Positions 25,291 through 32,268 of a stretch of 63,488 nt of DNA are shown in pieces (position 1 is the first letter of the stretch; the number at the start of each line of letters is the position of its first letter). Made by a program: the position numbers and the translations under genes. The stretch comes from F23-B02 sp963625655 (GTDB lineage: Bacteria > Bacillota > Clostridia > Oscillospirales > Oscillospiraceae), in assembly GCA_963625655.1 (NCBI GenBank), contig CAVFTS010000007.1, positions 1 to 63,488 on the forward strand, given 5' to 3'. The notes under the pieces were generated by a model. The model had not been told where the DNA came from and made no database searches. It saw only the letters and a program-made list of their open reading frames with translations.

Positions 25291-25424
25291 GTCTCGCTCC
25301 TGAAACTTAGTCATTATATTTTATTACATTTGCTCAGCCTTGTAAATGCTTTTGGCACAATTTTTCCCCATGAGCATACACTGTAGTGAAGTTTTTCTTC
25401 AAAAACATTTATGGAGGTATGCTT

Positions 25425-26207
25425 ATGGCAGACAGGATCGTTCCCGGCCCGGTTGACAGCAATGACTGCATCAAAGAGGCCGTCTGCATAAACACCCGCA
25501 AGATACTGGATTCCTGTCGGGACAAAGACTGCGTTGAGGACCTGCGTGTCTACCCCACCGCAAGCTCTGCACCCTACATAGATAACGCCATCAGCGTAAG
25601 AGCACGCTGCGCAGAGCTGCTTTATTGCAGCGTAAGCGTTGAGGAGATCTGCCTCAACAGAGGCTACTACGCCGTCGACGTGACCTATTTCTACCGTGTC
25701 ACCGGAGAGACCTTCCCGGGCAACATGACGCTGGCGGGGCTTGCCATCTTCGACAAGCGTGTCATGCTGTTCGGCAGCGAGGGGCGGCTCAAGACCTTCG
25801 GTTCATCCGATTCTCCCGTGAGTGCCGACCGTGATATGCCCTACGCCGTGGTCGATGCCGTGGATCCCATTGCGCTGCGCATGAGCATCGTCGACCCCGG
25901 CACGGAGCCGACTGCCGAGGCTCGTGACATCCCGCAGTTTATCCGTGACGAATTCGGTGAGGACATTCTGCTCGACCGTCCCGGCCGGCAGCTCAGCGTC
26001 ACGCTCGGTCAGTTCTCGATAATTCGGCTTGAGCGCAGCACTCAGCTCCTCATCCCCGCATACGACTACTGCATGCCGGAGAAGGAGTGTGTCGGCTCGA
26101 CCGAAGACGATCCCTGCACCATGTTCTCACGCATACGGTTCCCGGTGGAGGAGTTCTTCCCTCCCGACAGCGTCGAAAGCTGCGACGACTACAGGTCGCT
26201 GACCTAA
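25425..26207 (+). CDS. Conserved clostridial protein of unknown function, Cys-patterned N-terminus
   Basis: The 260-aa protein resembles a family I know from many Clostridia genomes only as hypothetical. Four cysteines are spaced C-x5-C-x9-C-x4-C at residues 15, 21, 31 and 36, in SNDCIKEAVCINTRKILDSC. The middle is mostly beta-strand (YAVDVTYFYRVTGETFPG; AIFDKRVMLFGSEGRLKTF). There is no signal peptide and no membrane segment. The start at 25425 is preferred because GGAGG lies seven bases upstream. Spore surface or morphogenetic function is possible given its restriction to spore formers, but I have no direct evidence. It is monocistronic. Confidence 0.6.
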   Translation: MADRIVPGPVDSNDCIKEAVCINTRKILDSCRDKDCVEDLRVYPTASSAPYIDNAISVRARCAELLYCSVSVEEICLNRGYYAVDVTYFYRVTGETFPGNMTLAGLAIFDKRVMLFGSEGRLKTFGSSDSPVSADRDMPYAVVDAVDPIALRMSIVDPGTEPTAEARDIPQFIRDEFGEDILLDRPGRQLSVTLGQFSIIRLERSTQLLIPAYDYCMPEKECVGSTEDDPCTMFSRIRFPVEEFFPPDSVESCDDYRSLT

Positions 26208-26211
26208 TTTT

Positions 26212-26246
26212 AAATCTCGGCAATGCACAAAGTATTGCCGAGATTT
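26212..26246. terminator. Terminator between convergent genes
   Basis: AAATCTCGGCAAT (26212-26224) pairs perfectly with ATTGCCGAGATTT (26234-26246) around a 9-base loop, just after the stop codon at 26207 and before the opposing one at 26254. Confidence 0.85.
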
Positions 26247-26253
26247 TGCTATG

Positions 26254-26913
26254 TCATTTCCTTATTATGATGTTATCCTTGTCCTTGTATATCGCATTTT
26301 CCGGGACGGTACCACGCACGCAGGAGGTCGGATACACGCTTGCGTGCCGACCGAGCACGGTGCCGGGATTTAGGACGCTGTTGCAGCCGATCTCGACGAA
26401 GTCGCCGAGCATTGCGCCTACCTTCTTGCGCTGCGTCTCGATGCTCTCCTCCCCGTCCTTTATAACGACAAGGGTCTTATCGCTCTTGACGTTTGAGGTA
26501 ATGGAGCCTGCGCCCATGTGCGACTTGTAACCGAGCACGGAGTCACCCACATAGTTGTAGTGCGGGGTCTGCACACCATCGAACAGCAGGGAGTTTTTAA
26601 GCTCCGTGGAGTTTCCTACGACGGCGCCCTTGCCTACTATTGCGCTGCCCCGTATAAAGGCGCAGTGCCGAACCTCGGCGCCGTGGTCAATGATGCAGGG
26701 CGCCGCTATATAAGCCGAGGGGAACACCTTTGCGTCCTTTGCGATCCAGACGTTTTCCGAAACCTCGTCATATTCGTCCTCCGGCAGCGTCGCTCCGAGG
26801 CGGACGATGTAGTCTTTAAGCTCCGGCAGTATCTCCCACGCATAGGTTTTTCCGCAAAAGAGGTCCTTTGCTATGGTCTTTGAAAGGTCAAGCATTTCGT
26901 CAATTTTATACAT
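26254..26913 (-). CDS. GlmU-like left-handed beta-helix protein (hexapeptide repeats)
   Basis: The 219-aa protein consists of hexapeptide repeats forming a left-handed beta-helix (from about residue 60), similar to the acetyltransferase half of GlmU. Visible repeat units include IDHGAEVRHCAFIRGSAIVG and VGNSTELKNSLLFDG, and LGDFVEIGCNSVLNPGTVLG near the end. The uridylyltransferase domain is absent. It starts 1 base after glmM and probably acts in amino-sugar nucleotide synthesis with it, or as a sugar-nucleotide binding homologue; substrate not determinable. Confidence 0.78.
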   Translation of the reverse strand: MYKIDEMLDLSKTIAKDLFCGKTYAWEILPELKDYIVRLGATLPEDEYDEVSENVWIAKDAKVFPSAYIAAPCIIDHGAEVRHCAFIRGSAIVGKGAVVGNSTELKNSLLFDGVQTPHYNYVGDSVLGYKSHMGAGSITSNVKSDKTLVVIKDGEESIETQRKKVGAMLGDFVEIGCNSVLNPGTVLGRHASVYPTSCVRGTVPENAIYKDKDNIIIRK

Positions 26914-26914
26914 A

Positions 26915-28279
26915 TCACTTCACCGCTACAAGCCTTCCGCAGCGCTTCATCGCTTCGATTATTCTGTCTACGCAGGCATTGCAGGTCTCGACGCTTTCTG
27001 CCTCAACCATGATCCTCAGCAGTGGCTCGGTACCGCTCTTGCGGAGCAGCACTCTGCCCTCACTGCCAAGCTCAGCATCTATTTTCTCGGCCTCCGCCTT
27101 GACTTCGGGGTCGTTTAAGGTCTCGTCCTTATCGTCGACGACGACGTTTTTAAGCACCTGCGGATACATCACGACGGGTGACGCAAGCATGGAAAGCGGC
27201 TGCTTGCTCTCGCACATAGCCTCCATGATCTTGATTGCAGTTAAAAGACCGTCGCCGGAGCTTGCGAGCCTTCCGAAGATTATATGTCCCGACTGCTCTC
27301 CGCCGAGTATGTGACCGTTGCTGCGCATATTTTCGGCGACGTACTTATCGCCGACGGCTGTCTTTTCGTAGCCGATACCGATCTCGTCAAGCGCCTTGTA
27401 AAGACCGAGGTTGCTCATAACTGTCGTGACGATCTTCTTGTTGCCGAGTATGCCGCTGTCCTTCATGTACTTTCCGCAGACATAAAGGATGTGGTCGCCG
27501 GTGATTATACCGCCCTTTTCGTCCACGGCAAGGCAGCGGTCGGCGTCGCCGTCAAAGGCGAAGCCGACGTCGAGTCCCTTTTCAAGCACAAAGCTGCGCA
27601 GCTTTTCGATGTGCGTGGAGCCGCAGTCGACGTTTATATTGATGCCGTCAGGGTTGTTTGCGATAACATAGGTGTCCGCACCGAGTGCGTCAAACACGCT
27701 TTTTGCCATCATCCATGTGCTGCCGTTTGCGCAGTCAAGTCCGACCTTTTTGCCCTTGTAAGAGCGGGTTGCCAGCGAAATGAGGTAGCCTATATAGCGG
27801 TTGCGCCCGGCGGAATAGTCAACGGTACGTCCGATCTTTTCGCCGACGGCATAAGGCAGCGTGTCCTTTTCGCCGGACTGCACTCTGTCAATGTACTCCT
27901 CGATGCCGCTGAGCATCTCGTCGTCCATCTTTTCGCCTCTGCCGTTTATGAGCTTGATGCCGTTGTCGTAGTAGGGATTGTGCGATGCGGAGATCATTAT
28001 ACCGCAGTCGAAATCGTCTGCCCTTGCGACGAAGGAGACGCTCGGAGTGGTGGTGACGTGGAGCAGGCAGGCGTCGGCGCCGGAGGCGGTAAGGCCTGCG
28101 CAGAGCGCAGATTCAAACATATAGCTTGAGCGTCTCGTGTCCTTGCCGATGACTATTCTCGCCTTGTGGTCTCTGCCGTAATACCAGCCGAGGTATCTGC
28201 CTATCTCAAATGCATGCATGACGGTCAGTCCGACGTTTGCTTCGCCTCTGAATCCGTCCGTACCGAAGTATTTACCCAT
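26915..28279 (-). CDS. glmM: Phosphoglucosamine mutase
   Basis: GlmM converts glucosamine 6-phosphate to glucosamine 1-phosphate for UDP-GlcNAc synthesis. The 454-aa protein has GTDGFRGEAN at the start, the phosphoserine loop ISASHNPYYDNGIK (Ser near residue 100), the metal loop FDGDADRC and the C-terminal RKSGTEPLLRIMVEA phosphate-binding loop. It lies between a NagB-like gene (14 bases upstream) and the GlmU-like gene, forming a three-gene amino-sugar operon. Confidence 0.95.
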   Translation of the reverse strand: MGKYFGTDGFRGEANVGLTVMHAFEIGRYLGWYYGRDHKARIVIGKDTRRSSYMFESALCAGLTASGADACLLHVTTTPSVSFVARADDFDCGIMISASHNPYYDNGIKLINGRGEKMDDEMLSGIEEYIDRVQSGEKDTLPYAVGEKIGRTVDYSAGRNRYIGYLISLATRSYKGKKVGLDCANGSTWMMAKSVFDALGADTYVIANNPDGININVDCGSTHIEKLRSFVLEKGLDVGFAFDGDADRCLAVDEKGGIITGDHILYVCGKYMKDSGILGNKKIVTTVMSNLGLYKALDEIGIGYEKTAVGDKYVAENMRSNGHILGGEQSGHIIFGRLASSGDGLLTAIKIMEAMCESKQPLSMLASPVVMYPQVLKNVVVDDKDETLNDPEVKAEAEKIDAELGSEGRVLLRKSGTEPLLRIMVEAESVETCNACVDRIIEAMKRCGRLVAVK

Positions 28280-28293
28280 TTTAATATTCCCCT

Positions 28294-28977
28294 TTATATT
28301 TTTGCCGCCGCTTCTTCATCGAGGCAAAGTATCATATCCCTGTGCATTTGCAGCATCGCCGCAGGCACATCGGTCATGGTTTTTCCGTAGACAAGCTTAT
28401 GTACAATGTCCGCCTTCTCGCTGCCGAATGCCGCAAGAATTGCGGTTTTCGATTCGCAGATCGTTTTAAGCCCCATGGTTACGCCGAAATTCGGAACATT
28501 TTCAAAAGAGCCAAAGCGCTCTGCACCCGCACGCCTCGTCACCTCGGTGAGCATGGCGATATGGGTATGACTGTCATATGGCGTAAACGGCTCGTTAAAG
28601 CCGATGCAGCCGTTAAGCCCCATGCCGAGCAGAACAATGTCTATCCCGCCGTGCTCTGCGATGAGCTCATCATATTCGTCGGGCTTTGCGGGGTTCGGCG
28701 AATGTACATGCGTGATTCCGAGCTTGGAGAAGAGAGAGGATCGGAGAAGATGTAAAGAGATTTTTTCGGAATCATCCTTCGGAACCACATAGTCGCAAAG
28801 ATTAAAAAATACCGCTTTTTCGCAGCAGTTTCTGCCGCAAAGCTCGGAGAGTATCGGCATAAGGCTTTCGTCAGCCGTAAAAGACAAAACGCTTTCGGGC
28901 TTTAATGTAAGCCGCTCCGCCATCATATCGGCAACGGTTTTTGAAATATTCTCCTTGCTGTCAACGATAATTTTCAA
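28294..28977 (-). CDS. NagB-like protein, probably not an active deaminase
   Basis: The 227-aa protein aligns with glucosamine-6-phosphate deaminase over its whole length, with GMGLNGCIGFNEP near residue 120 and MGLKTICESKTAIL further on. Key features are altered. The phosphate-binding GxPTGxTP loop is replaced by LSFTADESLMP. The catalytic Asp72 of E. coli (FNMDEY) corresponds to Cys61 in FNLCDY, and His143 (DGH) to Cys124 in NGC; Glu148 is kept. The TTG at 28977 is the likely start because AAGGTGA lies just upstream and gives the family start MKIIVDS. It heads the operon with glmM, so a regulatory or sugar-phosphate binding role is possible. Confidence 0.75.
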   Translation of the reverse strand: MKIIVDSKENISKTVADMMAERLTLKPESVLSFTADESLMPILSELCGRNCCEKAVFFNLCDYVVPKDDSEKISLHLLRSSLFSKLGITHVHSPNPAKPDEYDELIAEHGGIDIVLLGMGLNGCIGFNEPFTPYDSHTHIAMLTEVTRRAGAERFGSFENVPNFGVTMGLKTICESKTAILAAFGSEKADIVHKLVYGKTMTDVPAAMLQMHRDMILCLDEEAAAKI

Positions 28978-29042
28978 AAAAATCACCTTCAATACTGATA
29001 ATTTGCCGACCGCCGGAGAAAATAGTCCGGGAGGCGGTCAAA

Positions 29043-29723
29043 ATAGCCATCATATTTATTCGCACCGTAATACTGTATTTCGCAATACTTGTATCCATGC
29101 GCATCATGGGAAAACGCCAGCTCGGCGAAATGGAGCTGAGCGAATTCATCGTTGCTGCGCTCATAGCGGACCTTGCCGCCACGCCGCTTCAGGACATCGG
29201 CATACCGCTTTTAAACGGTCTTATCCCGATTGTCACCCTGTTTTGCCTTGAAGTCATAATCGCCGGCGTTTCGCTGAAAAACATACGCTTTCGCAGTCTT
29301 GCATTCGGTAAGCCGGAAATTCTCATAAGAAACGGAAAGATCGACATCGAAAGTATGCACAAAAACCGCTTCACCCCCGACGAACTGATGCAGGAGCTGC
29401 GGTCGCAGGGCATCGAAAGCTTAGATCCCGTTTCCTATGCGATACTTGAAACCAACGGCAAGCTGAGCATTATACTCCGCAGTGAGGAGCAGCCCGTAAC
29501 GCCGAAGCAGCTGAATCTGAACGTCCGGCAGTCCGGCTACCCGCATATCATAATCAACGAGGGTCGGGTGCTGGATAAAAACCTGCACCTGCTCGGACGC
29601 AGCGGCAATTGGCTCGATAACGAGCTGAACCGCCGCAGCATAAAAGACCCCAAGGACGTTTATCTGCTGACGCTCTCGGACCATGGCGAGGTTTTCTGCC
29701 AACTCGCAAAGGGTGCAAAATGA
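29043..29723 (+). CDS. DUF421 (YetF-like) membrane protein with apparent non-canonical start
   Basis: DUF421 proteins have about three N-terminal membrane helices and a cytoplasmic YetF domain; the role is unclear, though spore-former homologues are linked to sporulation. From the first ATG (29097) only 208 aa are encoded, starting MRIMGKRQLGEMEL, with the first helix missing. The same frame is open upstream and encodes KIAIIFIRTVILYFAILVS, a good first helix. GGGAGG at 29029-29034 points to ATA at 29043 as start, since no ATG, GTG or TTG is available there. It overlaps the DUF4363 gene by 4 bases. A sequencing error at the start is the alternative. Confidence 0.7.
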   Translation: MAIIFIRTVILYFAILVSMRIMGKRQLGEMELSEFIVAALIADLAATPLQDIGIPLLNGLIPIVTLFCLEVIIAGVSLKNIRFRSLAFGKPEILIRNGKIDIESMHKNRFTPDELMQELRSQGIESLDPVSYAILETNGKLSIILRSEEQPVTPKQLNLNVRQSGYPHIIINEGRVLDKNLHLLGRSGNWLDNELNRRSIKDPKDVYLLTLSDHGEVFCQLAKGAK

Positions 29724-30100
29724 AAAAGGAGCTTATTGCGGCGTTGCTGCTCATATTTCTGTTTTCGGGCACGCTTGTGAACATCGGCGTAAACGATAAA
29801 ATAATGCGAAAGCTTGACGCCGAGGTAAAGGACGCATACGACAGTGCCGTTTCCGGCAACTGGGACAAGGCGCAGCAGTGCCTTGATTCGGCGATCTCGC
29901 ACTGGCTGTCCATGGACGGCTACACTCACATTTTTATCCGCCACTCGGAGATAGACGCAACGACCGAAGCCTTCTGCTCCATGATGTCCGACCTCTGCGC
30001 CGAGGACTCAGGTTCGCTCGAAGGCTCCTACGGTATGCTTCACGCACGGCTCCTCTCCCTTATCGGGATGGAGCATATCGGCATCGGGAGTGTTTTCTGA
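29720..30100 (+). CDS. DUF4363 family protein
   Basis: This 126-aa protein starts with a membrane anchor (ELIAALLLIFLFSGTLVNIGV, residues 4-24; quoted in part LIAALLLIFLFSGTLVNIG) followed by an extracytoplasmic helical region with AVSGNWDKAQQCLDSAISHW. DUF4363 genes commonly follow DUF421 genes in Clostridia, as here with an ATGA overlap, so the two products probably work together at the membrane. Its stop codon TGA abuts that of the convergent nrdR, making the palindrome TGATCA at 30098-30103. Confidence 0.8.
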   Translation: MKKELIAALLLIFLFSGTLVNIGVNDKIMRKLDAEVKDAYDSAVSGNWDKAQQCLDSAISHWLSMDGYTHIFIRHSEIDATTEAFCSMMSDLCAEDSGSLEGSYGMLHARLLSLIGMEHIGIGSVF

Positions 30101-30559
30101 TCAGTTCTTGTCGCTGAGGAGCTTCGACAGCTCGTCCATAAAGGTATTGATGTCCTTAAAGCTCCTGTAAACCGAGGCAAAGCGAACGTATGCAACCTCG
30201 TCAATGTCCTTCAGGCGCTTCATTACCATCTCACCGATGTCAACGGTACTGACCTCACGTTCAAGCGAGCTTTGAAGCTCCTGCTCGATCTCGTCTGCGA
30301 TCTTCTCAAACTGAGTGTACGCAACGGGACGCTTATCGCAGGCACGGGCAACACCGTTTATTATCTTCGCTCTGTCGAAGGTCTGCCTTGAGCCGTCCCT
30401 CTTGACGACGACAAGCGGCATATGCTCGATGATCTCATAGGTGGTAAAGCGCTTCTGACAGGCAAGGCACTCTCTGCGGCGGCGTATGGTTGCGCCCTCC
30501 TCCGCCGGACGTGAATCTATGACCTTGCTCTCCTGATAGCCGCAAAAGGGGCATTTCAT
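30101..30559 (-). CDS. nrdR: Transcriptional repressor NrdR
   Basis: NrdR represses ribonucleotide reductase operons in response to ATP/dATP. The 152-aa protein has the zinc ribbon CPFCGY...CLACQKRFTTYE at residues 3-40, then an ATP-cone (VKRDGSRQTFDRAKIINGV). GGAGG eight bases before 30559 selects the MKCPFCG start. No nrd genes or clear NrdR boxes lie in the window. It is the last gene of the leftward mltG-alaS-comEC block but has its own candidate promoter. Confidence 0.96.
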   Translation of the reverse strand: MKCPFCGYQESKVIDSRPAEEGATIRRRRECLACQKRFTTYEIIEHMPLVVVKRDGSRQTFDRAKIINGVARACDKRPVAYTQFEKIADEIEQELQSSLEREVSTVDIGEMVMKRLKDIDEVAYVRFASVYRSFKDINTFMDELSKLLSDKN

Positions 30560-30602
30560 ATCGGTTTCCTCCATATATGTGTATCGTTTTCATTTGTCGT
30601 GT

Positions 30603-30611
30603 ATTATAACA
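30603..30611 (-). promoter_or_regulatory. Extended -10 promoter element of nrdR
   Basis: On the minus strand TGTTATAAT (30611-30603) is an extended -10 without a clear -35, about 45 bases before the nrdR start. Confidence 0.4.
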
Positions 30612-30620
30612 CACTTGACG

Positions 30621-31220
30621 TCACAATTCCACTCCATTTTGTGTCCGAGCGGCTTCAAAAAACTCGTCTCTTGTCATAATGACGTTTAAAACCTGCAAAA
30701 GCCCGTCGGTGCTGAGCTTTTCCGGCAGCGAGAGTCTGCTTTTCAGCTCCGCTCTCCTTTCCGTGCTGCCGGGCTTGCCGGTAAGTCCCGCTGCGTACAT
30801 ATCCGCTTTGCTTATCTCCGGGAGCTTTCGCCCTTCGCAGTCGTCCATTGTGGCGCCACAGCTTCTGAGCGCTTCAACGATTATTTCCGGACGCATCCCC
30901 TCAACGCCGAGCTTGCCCTCGCACGAGGCTTTGCTTTTGCGCTTTTCCTTACCGAACACGTCGGGAATGTACGCATTTTTGATATATTCGGGCTTAATAA
31001 AGCCTTTTATGCTGTTTCTGATTAGAAATCCCGCTCCGTCGGAGTCTGTGAGAATGATTATCCCACGCTCCTGCGCAAGACGTTGCAGGAGGCTGCGCTT
31101 CTCGGAATCATTGAATATCCCGAAGCCTCCGGTCTCGATGACCGTGGCATCCACGGCTTGCAGCACCGTGTTTTTATCATAGCGTCCCTCGACGATGATG
31201 ACCTCAGACACTCTGTACAT
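30621..31220 (-). CDS. rnmV: Toprim protein, ribonuclease M5-like
   Basis: RNase M5 matures 5S rRNA in Firmicutes. The 199-aa protein has the Toprim motifs VIIVEGRYDKNT and IIILTDSDGAG, followed by a DUF4093-type C-terminal domain ending LLQVLNVIMTRDEFFEA, as in B. subtilis RnmV. GGGAGG lies five bases before the ATG. It overlaps holA by 17 bases and so is likely translationally coupled to it. The rsmA gene that often follows rnmV is absent. Confidence 0.85.
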   Translation of the reverse strand: MYRVSEVIIVEGRYDKNTVLQAVDATVIETGGFGIFNDSEKRSLLQRLAQERGIIILTDSDGAGFLIRNSIKGFIKPEYIKNAYIPDVFGKEKRKSKASCEGKLGVEGMRPEIIVEALRSCGATMDDCEGRKLPEISKADMYAAGLTGKPGSTERRAELKSRLSLPEKLSTDGLLQVLNVIMTRDEFFEAARTQNGVEL

Positions 31221-32259
31221 TTGAGCCTCCCACGGCGATACGCAGCACGCACTCCTTTAAAAGCGCCGCCGGATCGTCACCGCTGCTTTTGAGCCTGTAA
31301 TCGGTCTCGGCGCAAAGCTCCACCGCATCGGCAAGGCTTTTCGCCGTGAAAGCGTGCGCCGGACGCATGAGCTTTGTAGCCTGAAAATCATATTTCAGTC
31401 CGCAGGTCTTCATCACATAGTCCTTGCCGAGACCCTCGTCAATGGCAAGGCGGGCCGCATACAGTCTCCGCATCTGGATGCCGATTATCGCAAGTATCTG
31501 AATAGGCTCGTTATTTTTATCCGCAAGCAACTCGCTCAAGAGACCGAGAGCCGCATTGTACTCACCTGCGGACAGGCGGTCGGTCATGTCGAAAACCAGC
31601 GCCTCCGGGATGTGGTGCGCAACGGCGTCCACATCGGCGATGGTCACCTTGCTTCCCTGCGCATATGCCGAGATCTTGGCGATTTCCGGAATGAGCCTAT
31701 TCATCAGCTCACCGCTGACGCTTATGAGCCGCTGCGCTGCGGGAAGCTCTATCTCCTTCCCGTCCGCCGCAAAGCGACGGACTATCCAGCGTATGAGCTG
31801 CGACCCGTCCTGGGCCGAGAATCTAAGCTCCTTGCACAGCGGCAGAAACGCCTTGTACAGCTTCAGGCGCCTGTCCGGTTCAAATTCAGACGACTCTGTA
31901 AACACCACCGTGCAGTAGTCTGGGATGTCCTTGAGTATCTTTATAAGCTCCGTCGTGCTTGCCTCCGGCAGCCTGTTGAGGTCAAGTCCGTTAACCTCGA
32001 CGAAGCTGCGCTCGGACAGAAACGGCATGGAATCCACCGCCTCGGACAGTGCGGGAATGCTGAAGTTTTCTCCGAGTCTGTGGTAGCTGAAATCGTCCTC
32101 GGCGTCCGAAATGCACGCCTTTTTAAGCTCGTCACGGAAGCAGGAGGTCAGATAATCCTCCTCGCCCCACAAAAAGTACAGACGCATGGGGCCTTTTTCT
32201 TTAAGCTCTCTCAGCGCCGCAGCGTAGCTTATTTTCTGTTCGTCCTTCTTTTTTGCCAT
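31204..32259 (-). CDS. holA: DNA polymerase III subunit delta
   Basis: HolA opens the beta clamp in the clamp loader. The 351-aa protein shows the divergent AAA+ fold of the family, with FLWGEEDYLTSCFRDELKK at the N-terminus, the VDSMPFLSERSFVEVNGLD segment and the C-terminal helical collar with IIGIQMRRLYAARLAIDEG. Position between comEC and a 17-base overlap with the RNase M5-like gene is typical of Firmicutes, where holA follows comEC. Confidence 0.93.
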   Translation of the reverse strand: MAKKKDEQKISYAAALRELKEKGPMRLYFLWGEEDYLTSCFRDELKKACISDAEDDFSYHRLGENFSIPALSEAVDSMPFLSERSFVEVNGLDLNRLPEASTTELIKILKDIPDYCTVVFTESSEFEPDRRLKLYKAFLPLCKELRFSAQDGSQLIRWIVRRFAADGKEIELPAAQRLISVSGELMNRLIPEIAKISAYAQGSKVTIADVDAVAHHIPEALVFDMTDRLSAGEYNAALGLLSELLADKNNEPIQILAIIGIQMRRLYAARLAIDEGLGKDYVMKTCGLKYDFQATKLMRPAHAFTAKSLADAVELCAETDYRLKSSGDDPAALLKECVLRIAVGGSNVQSV

Positions 32260-32268
32260 TGTTTTCTC

